A DNA stretch of 64,000 nucleotides from Tillus elongatus. Its lineage: Eukaryota; Arthropoda; Insecta; Coleoptera; Cleridae. The position numbers and the translations under genes are program-made. The notes under the pieces were generated by a model. It was not told where the DNA came from. It was given only the letters and a program-made list of their open reading frames with translations, and searched no databases. The stretch lies in assembly GCA_964006375.1 (NCBI GenBank), contig OZ023265.1, positions 114,693,358 through 114,757,357 of the forward strand, in the 5' to 3' direction. The number at the start of each line of letters is the position of its first letter. Position 1 is the first letter of the stretch. Positions 13,011-25,154 of this stretch are shown here, one piece after another.

Positions 13011-13917
13011 AATAGAGCCACGCACAAAAAAACCATTAGGTTTGCAGTGCTGAGAGGTCAAAGGCCTATAATACGACATACAATCTACAAATACCTGCCG
13101 AAAGAAAATTAGAAGAATAAGACATCATATATTTCTGACAACATTCCTTGGAGGACACATACTTAGAAAAACAGGAGAAAGTATACCAAAAGAAAGAAAT
13201 CTGTTGAGAAACTGACATAATCGGTGAAGGCCGGAGGCTACAATGAAATGAGAAGAGCTGATGAATGCATGCGATAAGAAGGCGACTTAGCCTTTAGATT
13301 GTGATGACGATTATGACGATGTCTTGCATAAAATTATTAGGATTTTTAAACCGACTCGGATTTATGTCCTACTATGTCTGCTCGAAAAGGTGGAGATATT
13401 ACACCAATTGAGTTTAAATTAGCACTTATGATTTTCGATATTTGCTTCAAACGGTGAAATTTCTGCAGTATTATAATAAAACGCGACAAGTTTTACAAAC
13501 TTAATATGAATAGGCCAGTGATCGATGATTGTACCACTTTTAGTATCAGCCAGGACTGTGACAACTTAATTACAATTAATGATCCGTGAAATGAACAATG
13601 TAGTGAACGCTGCGTTCAAACACCAATCCGATGTTTTCTTTCACACTTCTTTTCCATCATTTGTATTTGGTACTGGATGTGTAACGCACACTACACTGAA
13701 TCGAAATCATCAAAGTTACATATGCTTTATTCACAATTCGCTTTGCTGCATGTATCGAATGCATTCAGTAGTTAAACATGCCAATTATAAAACATTGTTA
13801 GCTTTGTTAAAATGTATTTTATCTCAATCTAGAATATTAGCTATTGTTTTGTGCTTGAAATGAGGTTGAGCTGAAATATTTAGACAGAGCGTTGTCTGCA
13901 GGATGAAGTTAAATCAC
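13011..13917. other. No gene seen
   Basis: Non-coding; the ORF at 13579-13863 has no recognisable features. Confidence 0.4.
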
Positions 13918-14232
13918 ATCTTTTAATAATGCAAAATCAGTCTTGATGGTAAGAACGTGTGCCTCTGGACAAAACAGTCTTGGGTTTAATTCCCAGTAGA
14001 ATCTTCAAATTAATATTTTTTTAATACAAAATGTAAGTTTAAGTAAGTTGAATGTCAGCACATTTCGCCACTCGTAGGGGGTACATGCGATGTTGGGGAG
14101 GTTAAAGATTCCTACGCTCCTTACAAAAACGAAATAATTCGACATAAATTTACAGGGCAGTGAGGTAAGGCTGATCCCTGGCGTCGATGATTGGCCATAG
14201 TGGCAATAATAGAACGACGTTGAAGAAGCAGA
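13918..14232 (+). repeat. SINE-A copy, diverged, with tRNA-like head
   Basis: An old copy: the head (about 13940-14010) keeps TCTTGATGGTAAGAACGTGTG and a box-B-like GGGTTTAATTCCC; the body keeps ATGCGATGTTGGG, TTACAAAAACG, CAGTGAGGTAAGGCTGATCC, CTGGCGTCGATGATTGG and ACGACGTT. Parts of the body are deleted relative to 50658-51030. Confidence 0.65.
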
Positions 14233-14280
14233 TTGCAATACAATAATACATATAGATGTTGACACTAGTCCTCTGGCTTC

Positions 14281-14344
14281 AAAAGTATTTGTTTTTTCTC
14301 CGTAACCGGTTTCGCTCTTTTACAGCATCCTCAGACAGGTGAAA
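14281..14344 (-). ncRNA. Possible hammerhead-ribozyme-like terminus of a Penelope-like element
   Basis: The minus strand reads CTGTCTGAGGATGCTGTAAA then AGAGCGAAACCGGTTACGG. It contains CTGAGGA (fits the hammerhead core CUGANGA), a GCT...AGC stem, GAAA, and a short ACCGGT self-complementary stem III followed by a GUU-A cleavage-type site. Stem I would be four pairs with one wobble. Penelope-like elements are known to carry minimal hammerheads in their terminal repeats. An extra T between CTGAGGA and stem II departs from the canonical fold, so activity is doubtful. It lies on the same strand as the Penelope-like gene at 20445-22290. Confidence 0.35.
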
Positions 14345-14828
14345 AATGAATTTATTTATACGTATTCATGACAACGATGAATAAAGATCTGTTTATCTGT
14401 TGCTATGTCAAAGTGCCTTGATCAAATAATAATAAAAAAATGGAAAAAATATGGTGACATCTTTAAATTGTCTATGTGATTTTGCCAATATTTAACATAA
14501 AAATAAAATCAACTTATAACGATAATAACCATAACAATAATCATGATCATTGAATAACTTATTAACAATAACAGCAATAAAATAGGTTCTATACAAAGAA
14601 TATAACGACATAAATTATTAGAACTATTCTTAAAAGAGTAAGACGTACAGTTCATCGCTGCCGTTGATACGGTCTAGACGTTGGGTGTTATCGTGTGTAA
14701 AGTGATTGTAAATAAAGAATTAATTTATCAGTGAAAAGTTAAATTGGCATTTAATTATTTTGGTTTGTACATTTGTAGGTATAACTCTGGAAAAAATTAT
14801 TATAAAATTATTCAATTAGTATTTAGGC

Positions 14829-16181
14829 ATGTTTGATTCAGTGGGTGGGGCAGAGGCAGCCCCACCCAACGTAGAGATAACCGGTAATCAGGTAAGTGAT
14901 AATAATAATTTAACTTCTGTACAAGAGATTTCTAAAGAAATAAATTTTAATGAATATATAGATCTTCAAAATAAATATAAGCCAACCGACAAGGGCTCAT
15001 ATTACGTGCACATTCAACACAGAGAAAAAAATTTAGGCAGATTGTATCCTATTAGAGTTGGACACCATTTATATATTAATGAACTTTTTAAGAAATCAAT
15101 AATATACATTAAAATCGTCGGATATAACAAAGTTAAAGTTATTTTCAACAATTATAGAGCTGCAAATAAAACTATTAATCATGAATTATTAATAAAAAAT
15201 AAGTTAATAGCTTACATTCCTAAATATTATACAGAGAAAAGGGGGGTCGTTAAATTTGTAGATACTTATTTTAGTGAAGATTATCTCAAGAAGCAAATAG
15301 AGTCAAGTAAAAAGATCATGGATGTTAAACGAATGATGAAAAAAATTAAAGACGATAAAGGCGAATTTAAATTGGTTCCGCGACAGATTATTATTGTTTC
15401 GTTTTTAGGTGACTCAATTCCCAGCGAAATTAGAATAAATGGGGTAAACTTTCCAGTTGAGCCATACATTCACCCAGTGGTGCAGTGTATGAAATGTCTG
15501 AGATACGGACATACCACTAGAAATTGCAAAAAATCAGATAGTATTTGTAAAAGATGTGGTGAAAATCACGACATAAATCAATGCGACAACGAAAGTTACT
15601 GTATTTATTGTAAATCTAATGATCATTCTACAGTGTCTAAAAATTGTCCAATATTCACTAAACAAAAAAATATTTAAAAAATTATGGCTACGCAAAATCT
15701 TTCATTTAAAGAAGCAGAAAACGTAGAAAAAAATCCTACATACGCCAAGGTAACTACATCTAATAGATATCAGGCTTTAGATAATTTTTCTGAGTATCCT
15801 TCTTTACCGTCTCAAAGTCATTTCAAAGCAACATACGTGCAAAAACCAATTCCGCAACTCAAATACCAGACACAAACACAACACAGTAGTATGGTCCCAA
15901 ATACACAAACAATGACACAGACAAATAGTAAAAAACGTAAGGCAGCAAAACCTCTTTCTAGTACACTTCATAAGAAGGGAATTTTACCGGACCCATACAG
16001 GGACGAAATGATTGAACACAAAGAAAGAATAATAACCGAAGTAACTAATCTTGTTTCTCATATTGTCAAACAAATGAATCCTAACACAAGTGAGGAAAAA
16101 ATAGCGGAAATTAATGTTAGATCTTCAGTTAATGATTTTTTGAATAGTTTTATTTCAGACATAGATGACGAGTCAACTTAG
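14829..16181 (+). pseudogene. ORF1 (Gag-like, three zinc knuckles) with one nonsense codon
   Basis: ORF1 proteins of this group bind the element's RNA in cytoplasmic particles. This frame is open from the ATG at 14829 for 282 codons, meets a single TAA at 15675-15677, and then continues in the same frame to 16181, giving a 450-codon original. Three CCHC knuckles start at residue about 220: CMKCLRYGHTTRNC, CKRCGENHDINQC and CIYCKSNDHSTVSKNC. The part after the stop is Gln/Lys/Thr-rich with no domain I recognise. An alternative is that the stop is genuine and the second part is a separate small ORF, but a third ORF here would be unusual. Confidence 0.8.
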
Positions 16182-16194
16182 TGGTATAAAAATT

Positions 16195-19100
16195 ATGCAA
16201 TGGAACGCATATTCAATTAAAGATTAAAAAAAACAATCTCAAAAAATTTTTAGCGAATAATAAAATAGATTTAGTTATTTTAAGTGAAACATGGCTGAAG
16301 CCGTCCGATGAGAACTTCTCGTTTGGGGGTTACAGTCTAGTCAGAAAAGACCGAACAGATCGTAAAGCAGGGGGAGTGGGGATATTAGTCAGCAATGAGC
16401 TACAATTTGTCAAACTTAAAATAGATAATTTTCCCAGTGATAGGGTAGACGTATGCGCCGTTCACATACGAAATATAAACGTAAATGTAATCTCAGTATA
16501 TAAGCCTCCAAATTGCAACATTAACTCTACCTCATGGAAATTATTTTTTAATCAGTTTAAAAACCATAACACGATCATTGGTGGGGACTTCAACTGCCAT
16601 CACAGTTTATGGGGATCAATTAGAGATAGCTCTGGGGGTGTAAGTTTGGCAGATTCCATAGACGAAGCAAACTTTGTTGTTTTAAATAACGGAACACCAA
16701 CGAAAATCACACGACCGTTGGAGACGCCATCAATGGTCGATATCACTTTTGTATCACCAAGTATTTCCCGGGAATTAGATTGGGAGGTTGAAGATGATTC
16801 ATTAGGGTCTGACCACTATCCCATTGTTATTTGCTTAGGTAGACAAATTTCAAAAGCAGCTAATAATCCATATAAAAAGTGGCAGGAGAAAACAGCAGAT
16901 TGGACGGTATTTAGAAAGGAATTAGACAATTTATTAAAAAACAGAACAAAAACAGACAAAGAAGAATGCATACATCTATTAAACTCCATCATCCAGGCAG
17001 CCGACTACTCCATGAAAAAAACAACTCACAAAATAAATAGCCCGAGCCAACCAATTTGGTGGGATCAAGAGTGTTCCAATTTGGATAAAGAAAGAAAACA
17101 GACACTCCGAGAGTACAAAATAGTCTCAAACTGGGAAAAATACATTAAATATAAACACACTGAAGCAAAAGTAAAAAGAGCGTTGAAGCAGAAAAGCCGG
17201 GATGCTTGGCGAAACTATGTCAGTAGCTTAAACAAAAACACCTCTCTTTCAGACACTTTGAGATTCGCTAAAACCATGACAAATAAATATGCTACAAATA
17301 GTAATAAACTACCAGATAAGGAATCTGCAATTAAATTTCTTGACGAGCTGGCATTTATAGGGGTGTCAGAAGACATTGGATATTTCCAGAAAAATGATTC
17401 TTACGAAAACATGAGTGTGCCATTTACGGAAGAAGAAATGGAAAAGGCTATCAAATACACAGAAAATACAGCACCTGGCAGAGATAAGATAACCTATTGC
17501 ATTATCGCTAATTTGAGTGATTTTGCTAAAAAAAAATTGCTCAGCATTTTTAACAACTGGTGGACGAAAGGAAAATACGTCGAACATATGAAGGAAATTG
17601 TAATCTGCCTACTACTTAAAAAAGATTTAGATCCACAAAATTTAACCTCCTACAGACCTATTTCCTTAATGAGCTGCATAACAAAAACCCTAGAAAGGAT
17701 GATCAAAGAGCGATTGGAATGGTACTGTGAACATCATAAAATTCTACCGCCGTCTCAATTTGGATATAGAAAGGGTCTGGGTACAATGGAAGCAGTCAGT
17801 CACTTGATCACAGACGTACAATATGCATTTTCGGAGAACAAATATCTTATGTGCTTGTTCCTTGACATTAGGGGTGCATATGACAGTATCAATTTAAAGT
17901 TGTTATTTGAGGAAATAAAGTCCATAGGAATTCCACACAATGTAGGTTTAAATATAGTATCACTATACACCGAAAGAAAAATATTTGTAAGGGACAGCAA
18001 TAACAACATTCACGGGCCAAGATTGATTAGACAAGGTATACCACAAGGTTCGCTCTTGAGCCCAATACTCTTTAATATTTACACTCGGGGTATTCACGAA
18101 CTGATGGATGGGACAACAAAATGTTTACAATATGCAGATGACTTCTGCGTATACACAGCAGCCTCAACCTATTTTGAAGCTCAGTTACAACTTAGACGGT
18201 TAATAAATGTGGTCATTGGCTGGTTAAGTGAACGTCAACTCCAAATAAGTTGTAACAAAACAGCCGTCATGTGTTTCACTAGACATAGAACAAAAATGCC
18301 AAATAGTATTCAGGTCCAAACCTATCAAATTAAAACAGTAGACACTTACAAATATCTTGGCATCATTATCGACAAAAACCTATTGTGGACAGAGCATATT
18401 AGGTATGTGTTATCAAGATGCGAAAGAGGCATTAATGTGCTTAGATCCACGATTAATCAAAAGTGGGGAGCTGATTTTAGCGTGGATCTATTATTTTATC
18501 GTTCATTTATCAGATCCATATTAGATTATGGATGTATAGTGTATGGTGGAACATCAAAAACCAATATGTTGAAGATAGAGCGTATTCAACTCAAATGTCT
18601 TAGAATATGCATGGGAGCCATGAAATCAACTCCCACTCATGCAATATTTGCTGAAGCTCAAGAACCACCGTATCATCTAAGATTAGAATTACTGGCGCAG
18701 AAACATACATTAAAACTGAGAAGCAGAAATCAAGAAATGATAAATACACTACACCTACTCTTTATAGAAACACTAACCAACAAGTTTTGGGCAAAGAAGA
18801 AGAATCCTCCTCTTGTAGACGCTTACTATAATACTATAAAATATGAACACAATATTTCAATAAGAACAATTCCAATTAGATTTACTTCTGAATACAAGAC
18901 CACCTACTATGCTCTAAACGTTGAAATTCCCAAATTTGAAGAAAATCAATTAGTGAACAAAATGATTTTTGATGACATTATTAAGCAGTACCAGAATCAT
19001 TTACAGGTATACACAGATGGCTCAAAGAATCGGGATGGATGTGGTGCAGCTTTCTTAACACAATTCAACGAATCCAGAAAATATAACATATGCGGGAAGG

Positions 19101-19867
19101 CTTCCATTTTCACAGCTGAACTGATCGGGATCCAGAAAGCCATCGAATGGGCAACAGAAAATAAGATAGAAAAGGTTGTAATCATCAGTGATTCACAGTC
19201 GGCATTAATAGCATTAAAAAATAGTCATAAAAAGTACATTAATAACATCATCATAGAAAAAATTCGACAGCTCTGCCATAAATATAAAAGACACTGCACA
19301 ATAAAATTTTTGTGGTGCAAAGGACACTCTAACTTAACTGGAAATGAATTGGTGGACAAAATTGCCAAAGAAGCATCAATTAAAGCATCATCGCAAGAAA
19401 TAGATATCCCGTTTACTGACTTCTACCCAGAAATTAGACAATATATAAGAGCTTTATGGGAAAAAGAATGGAAACTTTATGTCCAAAAATCAAGCAACAG
19501 ATATAGCTTGCTCTACTCACAATTGCCATCAGGAAATCAAATAAAAGAACTCAATTGCCCAAGAAAAATCTTAACCACGATAATTAGAATGAGATTTAAC
19601 CACGGTAGATATAAATCTCATCTACACCGAATTGGCATCGAGAACTCTCCATTTTGCAACTGCGATGGAACGTCTATTTGCGACTTGGATCACGTAGTAT
19701 TTTCATGTTGCAGATTCAATTCCCAACGAACTAGCCTTATGAATTCTTTAAAAACAACAGTGAATATTAAATTCCCGGCAAATGTAACATACCTGCTAAG
19801 TTTTCATGATAAAAATGTATTCCTATTGTTGTATAGATTCTGTAGACAAATAGATTTATTATTATAA
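16195..19867 (+). pseudogene. ORF2: endonuclease, reverse transcriptase, RNase H (one frameshift)
   Basis: Nicks target DNA and copies the element RNA there. ATG 16195 opens an endonuclease (MQWNAYSIK); a single extra base near 16222 shifts the frame, after which it is open to 19867, so the uninterrupted part starts at ATG 16376 (1163 aa). Visible: endonuclease residues LVILSETWL (about 16273), IIGGDFNCHHSLWG (about 16576) and GSDHYPIVI (about 16807); RT motifs SYRPISLMSC, FLDIRGAYDS, RQGIPQGSLLSPILFNIYT and the catalytic QYADDFCVY (YADD near residue 586 of the 1163); RNase H VYTDGSKN (about 879), FTAELIGI, ISDSQSAL and GHSNLTGNELVDKIA; and a C-terminal CNCDGTSICDLDHVVFSC finger. Full length would be about 1,220 aa, normal for the group. 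Confidence 0.9.
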
Positions 19868-20032
19868 TAGAACAGCATGCATACATTTATAATAAAACTC
19901 TTAATTAGATTAAGGGTCCTACTGTCTTTCCTTTATGTGGATCCCTCCTCTCCGAGGTCCAGTCGGTCTGTCTGTGATGCCTTGAAGGGCCCCTAGGCGT
20001 TAAAGTGTCCCTGTTAATCCTTATATAAAATG

Positions 20033-20208
20033 AAAAAAAAAAACATAAAAACAAACAAAAAACAAAAAAAAAACAAAAAAAAACAAAAAACAAACAAAAA
20101 AAAAAAAACAAAAAAAACAAAAAACAAAAACAAAAAAACAAAAAAAGACAAAAAACAAATTTAAAAAACCAGCAAAAAAAACAAATACAAAAAAAAAGGA
20201 AAAAAAAA
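20033..20208 (+). repeat. A-rich tail with interspersed C, 3' end of the non-LTR element
   Basis: About 175 bases almost entirely of A with single C (CAAAA/CAAAAAA units), directly after the 3' UTR (GCGTTAAAGTGTCCCTGTTAATCC). It marks the target-primed end; the length and C interruptions suggest expansion after insertion. Confidence 0.9.
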
Positions 20209-20444
20209 TTCTTATTTATAATAAATATGTGTATATATGTAAGTATGTATATATGTGTGTATTTACAAACTTAGTGTAAAGGAAAATGTTAAACTTTAAT
20301 TATTTTAAAATATATACGTGCATTTGTGTGTAGGTATGCGTAATTAAGTGTGTACATGCTGAGATTGTATTTACGTTATTAAAAATAACAGACATAATAA
20401 AGGAAAAAATACAAATCTCAAACGAGAAGTTAAAAAATCTGTGG

Positions 20445-22290
20445 CTAATGACAATTCCGTCGAGGCCATACCATCTTTTTTACCACCACCACCACCAGTA
20501 AGACGTATTTTGCTTGATATATTTGATTAGGAGAACGAGTCTTCAAGAAAGGGGAATTAGTCGAGTTAGCCTGCCCATTCACAACAATGCAATTATTCTC
20601 TCGTATGTGCTTCTTTACTTCTAAAGCTTCGAAAAGGTCAAGTTTGCGCTTGTCATTACAAAAATGGAGTCGCTCTATGGGTTTCTTAACCGTGAATCTG
20701 TATTGAGTACCGATAATATCTTCTAAAAGGAAATATTTTTCAGCTTGGTTATTTATAAGTGCAGAAATATGTTCCTTGTGTCTGATATTTAAACTTCTAA
20801 AAGTTTGACCGATGTCTACCTCTGCGTTACAGTGTGTACAAGTTAATTTATAAATTTCAGCTTTTGTCAACAGAAGATTTTTTCTTTTGCGTTAAATAGC
20901 AAAACACGCACTGTCTTTTAAGAATTAAAATCTGTACTTGTACTGGCGTTAAACATTTTTTGAAGGTTTTTTGAAATATTTTCAAAATGAGTTATTGAAA
21001 TATATTTGCTATCTTTTTTTTTCCTACAATATTTGCACATTAACCTAAGCGTTATTATTTTCGGTCTATTATATTGTTTAGTATTTGTACAGAATAATCA
21101 TTATTAAGTGCTATTTTCTTAAGACATGGGTATTGAAAATGCACCATCTATTATTGAATGATAGGGTAATGACTGCTTTTGTGCAAAATAATGACATGAT
21201 TCGTGTGGTTTAGCTGTGTGTGTGTAAGTAGCTTTTCTATACATTCAAAAGTCAACCAAATTATTTTCAATTTTTTTTATAAATCTAAAAAGTGTATATT
21301 ATTCTTAGCTTCTTTCCTAAAGTAAGTTTAATACTTGCATGAAATTAATAAGATTGAAAAATGTATTTAGTTGTGTAGGGCTGCCTTCAAAACTTCCTAA
21401 AATATCACGTACGTATATATCTGCGCCAGACAAATATTTTGTGGAACTTCTAATGTTAACATTTGGATTTCTAAGCTTTTCATAATTATGCTGACTAATA
21501 AAGGATACAGCAAACTATCGGCAGGGCCTTCATTTTGCCCATAAATATTATCATTAGCTTTAAAACAGTGTTATTTTATAGATTTGTAATAAGATTAATT
21601 ATTTTTTGTATTTTTATGACATTTACGTTCTTTTCTAGTAGAATATTTTCTATTAAAGGTGAACCTTATCTAGGGGGTATTTTAGAAGATATGCTACAAA
21701 CACCAAACGAAACAAGTTTATTGTTGGGAGAAATAATTATGTTATTTAGCTTTTGTGTTAGTTACTAAGAATATTTAACCGAATATTCAAAAATATATTT
21801 GTATTCTATAATAAGTGAAACTTATCTCCTGGATACTATATGATTATGTATTAACATAACCAACTTCCGGTTCAGCGGGGAAATTTGACTTGTGAATTTT
21901 TTGGACTTTTATATAAAATATATTTATATTGTTGTTCACTAAACAATGATATGTATTTTTAAGCTCATTTTCAAGTTTTGTCTAATAGGAATTTGTTGGG
22001 TGTTTCCTGATCTCTCTCAAATTTTCTGCGGGAATAAAATTAATAATTTTTACGTTTTATGCATCCCTATTTATAGCTGTGGTTGTGTCTCCTTTATCAT
22101 CCTCAGAAAAAACTAAATCGTTTTCTGATGTTTTATTCTATGGGTTTGACAATTTTATTTTGATTAATTTGAGGTTTGTCGTATTTTAAATGAAATTTGA
22201 ATTTTTTGCATTGCCTTTGATATCTAAAGGCTATTTCAGATTGAGTAGCTAATGTCTCTTATATTTTGTTTTGTGTTTATATCTGCATTT
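20445..22290 (-). pseudogene. Penelope-like element: reverse transcriptase and GIY-YIG endonuclease (decayed)
   Basis: Read on the minus strand from 22290: KKFKFHLKYDKPQIN-type residues, FSEDDKGDTTTAINRD (about 22100, the DKG box of the family), SPKNSQVKFPR (about 21880), GQNEGPADSLLYPLLVSI (about 21530, the G-L-P-M-G-S box in intact relatives), YVRDILGSFEGS (about 21415, catalytic YVDD altered to YVRD), IYRK-like MYRKATYTHT (about 21250) and FSIPMS (about 21140). The C-terminal endonuclease is the best-kept part, an open frame at 20445-20870 with AEIYKLTCTHCNAEVDIGQT then RSLNIRHKEHI, the GIY-YIG domain with its flanking Cys pair. Many stops and frameshifts separate the pieces. The element does not carry Ty3-type LTRs. 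Confidence 0.8.
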
Positions 22291-22497
22291 AGTATGGAGC
22301 AGTTTCACCAAGTAAGGACAACAATTATTAAGAAATCAAACGACACTGTCTTGGAAATATTCTAACTTAAAAAATGCAACTTTTTTTTTACACTGATAGT
22401 AAAATATTGGTCAAAATACAATGAATTGTATAATAGTTTCAAAAGAGGGAACTTTAACGAGCAATTTGTAGGTTTTTTAATTTAAATGTTTAAAAAC
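22291..22497. other. No gene seen
   Basis: Short AT-rich spacer. Confidence 0.4.
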
Positions 22498-22610
22498 TTT
22501 TTCAGAAAATGGATTTTAGATGCCTAGATCCTGCTCAATTGAAAACATTTTTTTTTTAATTCAAAAGTCGTGATCTCCTCAATAGCGAATTATTTTCCAC
22601 TCAAGGCCAT
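22498..22610 (-). repeat. RepA left-half fragment
   Basis: Reverse-strand left-half blocks GATCCTGCTCAATTGAAAAC and TTCAAAAGTCGTGATCTCCT survive, without a TA array. Confidence 0.6.
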
Positions 22611-22700
22611 AATAATAACGAGCCTAAATACTTGGGCATTCAGGCTCGTTATTATTGTGCATTTGAAACGTGGCTTATGGAACGACATTTCCATAAGCCA
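22611..22700. repeat. Two adjacent inverted repeats (hairpins)
   Basis: Arms AATAATAACGAGCCT (22611-22625) and AGGCTCGTTATTATT (22642-22656) are perfectly complementary with a 16-nt loop. Fourteen bases on, TGGCTTATGGAA (22671-22682) pairs perfectly with TTCCATAAGCCA (22689-22700) around a 6-nt loop. They sit between a RepA fragment and a MITE-B copy. Confidence 0.85.
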
Positions 22701-22719
22701 AGTGGACAATAGGAAAACG

Positions 22720-23004
22720 TCTGGACGTAGCAAGTGCGTTGTGGAAGTGAATTTTCATAAAAATATTTTAATAGCAAATGCGAGTAGGCATCAATCTGAT
22801 TACCGGTATGGTCTATGTAGTAGGAACAATGTGCTATATTTTATCAAAATTACTTATTGTTTGAAAATGTACAAAAATTTTCCGAAAAGAAACTTAAATG
22901 TTGGTTTCCTAGCCAACAAACCTTACGTTAATAGCAAATTGAGTTATTGAAATTTGAAGGATTTAATGAAAATTCGCTACCAAAACGCACTTACTGCGTC
23001 CAGA
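22720..23004 (+). repeat. MITE-B copy, complete
   Basis: A 285-bp non-coding element with about 40-bp imperfect inverted ends: TCTGGACGTAGCAAGTGCGT at the left and ACGCACTTACTGCGTCCAGA at the right. The interior matches the 62773-63087 copy in opposite orientation, for example TTGTTTGAAAATGTACAAAA in both. No flanking duplication could be set by eye. Confidence 0.8.
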
Positions 23005-23059
23005 TTTTTTTTCTTACAAACATGCATCATATTTCGATAAAAATGCAAAAATGCATTAA

Positions 23060-23658
23060 CGAATTTGTTCTACGAAAATTAGGTAAAAATTATAGACCGT
23101 TAAACCATAAACTTAACTAAACCTCCAGCGAAAGCATCGACTCAACTAAACCGACAGCCAAAGCATCAGAGAATGGGTCTATTTGAAATTAATATTCTGT
23201 AAATATTTTAGTAAAATGACGGGCAATGACGGTTGAAGCTAAACTTAAGGGTTAGCAGAACATTTTTCTTGGAACATTTTCTTTTCACAATCCATATTTG
23301 TTTCACGTTCTCTGCCTGAATATTGCCAATTTTGACGTTTCAAATCGCGAGTTTGGCGTTTTGAGGAAAACTCCAAAATTGTTTTCTTTAACTGCCCATA
23401 ACTTTTTTGTACCTAAACCTAGAGACCTAAATTAGTACAGGGTTCACAGGGTTATAATACAAACACGCGTACCAAATTTGGTTGCCCTTACTTTGTTATT
23501 TCCGGAGATATAATTTTTTTTTAAAGAAAATACAAAATCTTCCGGGAAAACCTGGTCCGATTTTCCTGGCTAACGAACTTGTCCAAGCCACTTGCAAAAG
23601 GAAATTGCAAATTTGATCAAAATCGTTTCATTATTTTTTGAGTTATCGGTACGTTATG

Positions 23659-23753
<95 letters not shown>

Positions 23754-23792
23754 TCATTAGTGAATTTTTTTAAAGAAAATTCACAAAAAACG
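23060..23792 (-). repeat. RepA copy, near full length, with (TA)n at 23665-23751
   Basis: Reverse orientation: right half (23060-23650), a TA array of about 43 units, and a left half cut to its terminal hairpin (CTCATTAGTGAATTTTTTTA then AAGAAAATTCAC). The right half contains the long tail seen at 25.5 and 62.4 kb (ATTGCCAATTTTGACGTTTC, CCATAACTTTTTTGTACC, TTTCCGGAGATATAA, CCTGGCTAACGAACTTGTCC). Confidence 0.8.
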
Positions 23793-24764
23793 GTGTTTCA
23801 GAAATTTTGTCTTTCATACACGTGATTTTAAAACTTATGTGATAATTGAAAGTATACATTTTGCAATAAAATCAAGGTTCTGTTATATAACGTCTAATGT
23901 CAGGTACTGTACAGAAAGAAATGGGATAGTCTATATTGGCAAAACTAATTTTTAGTTTCGGTTTTCTTCTATTAACATTTTTTATTGCTTTCAGATAAAA
24001 GTAAATAAGAACCCTGTGCGTTTGTCCTATACTATTGATATTCGTCATAAAATAATCTCGTATTATAATATTTATGTTATTTTTGGGCTTGGAATTAAAC
24101 TACATTAATTCTATGTTTACATAAAATTGGCGTAAAATGTCCTGATTATAATCCTCCTACACTTAGGTAAATATAAGCTTATTTCCATATTCAACGAACC
24201 AACAATTCAAAGCAAAGCTTACATAAAACAGTTTATCAGATCAACCATGTCTAACGTAATTACATATTCATGTATTTCGGAATTTTTGCACAATAATATT
24301 GTGCAGTAGCAAAAATAACAAAGCAGCACCCATAATCGTGAGTTGCTAATATAACAACAAGCCAACCATCTCATTATCTTGATGAATAGACTCCAGCATT
24401 AGCATAGAAATAGCAAAAGAATAGAAACGCTGACTAGCACTTCCTAGTTTTAACCTAACCAATGATTGTTTGTTATATGTTTCTCTATTGTTGTTCGTCC
24501 GTGAAGTTGACACCCATTCTTTTGGCTCTTGTTAATTAAGGGGCTTAGAGAAAAAGTCGTACAAGTAATATTTATAAAGAAGTTGAAACGAATGCACTTA
24601 GATCACCATTCCTGTAACAACTTTTGAATACAGTGTGGAAAAAAGTATGGGCTACCACCAATAACTACGTTATAACTTTTTTTTGAAGAATAGACGAACA
24701 TGTCAATTTACTTTTTTTAGTCTACTTTTTCATCTAAATCATATATATGTGTGTATATGTGTGA
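23793..24764. other. No gene seen
   Basis: AT-rich non-coding sequence. Confidence 0.4.
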
Positions 24765-24990
24765 GTATCCGAGCGATACCTCAAAAAGTTATTAACCGAT
24801 TTTGATGAAACTTGCCAAGAATCTTTCTTTTGTTAATAGCTTGGATAAGTTCGTTAGCCAGCTTCATCGGACCAGTTTTTCTAAAAAAAATATATTTTTC
24901 GGAGAGAAAAATTTGTATCTCTAAAAATAACAAAGTTATTTTGATGAAATTTGGCCGATATGTTACCGTCGAATATACTAAAAAAATATC
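24765..24990 (+). repeat. RepA right-half fragment
   Basis: Contains GAGCGATACCTCAAAAAGTT, AACCGATTTTGATGAAACTT, AGCTTGGATAAGTTCGTTAG and TATCTCTAAAAATAACAAAG, the canonical order of the right half. Confidence 0.7.
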
Positions 24991-25154
24991 ATTTGGCCTA
25001 CTTTTTCTCTGAACCCCTTAATTAAGTTTGTTTGCTATTCTAAAATATCAGAAATGTGAATAAGAACTATGTCATTTAGGTACACCAGATATAACCACGA
25101 ACAACCTTCTTTAAAATAAGTTGTAGCGCGTTTGGTTAGGCATTTTAAGTAGAA

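Larger units (their letters stand above)
14633..20214 (+). mobile_element. I-group non-LTR retrotransposon, nearly full length
   Basis: A 5.6-kb element with a 5' UTR (from about 14633 to 14828), ORF1 (14829-16181), ORF2 (16195-19867), a 3' UTR and an AC-interrupted poly(A) tail (20033-20208). The heptamer ATTCTTA at 14626-14632 recurs at 20208-20214 and may be the target-site duplication. Only two coding lesions were found: a stop in ORF1 and a one-base frameshift at the start of ORF2. The presence of an RNase H domain favours I or Loa-type clades over Jockey or R1. It seems to have inserted in the downstream part of a Penelope-like element. Confidence 0.85.

Noticed and set aside
22570..22950. 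126-aa ORF across MITE-B, similar to the reverse ORF at 62835-63023
   Set aside because: The similarity reflects DNA-level relatedness of two MITE-B copies; the lengths and frames are not conserved.
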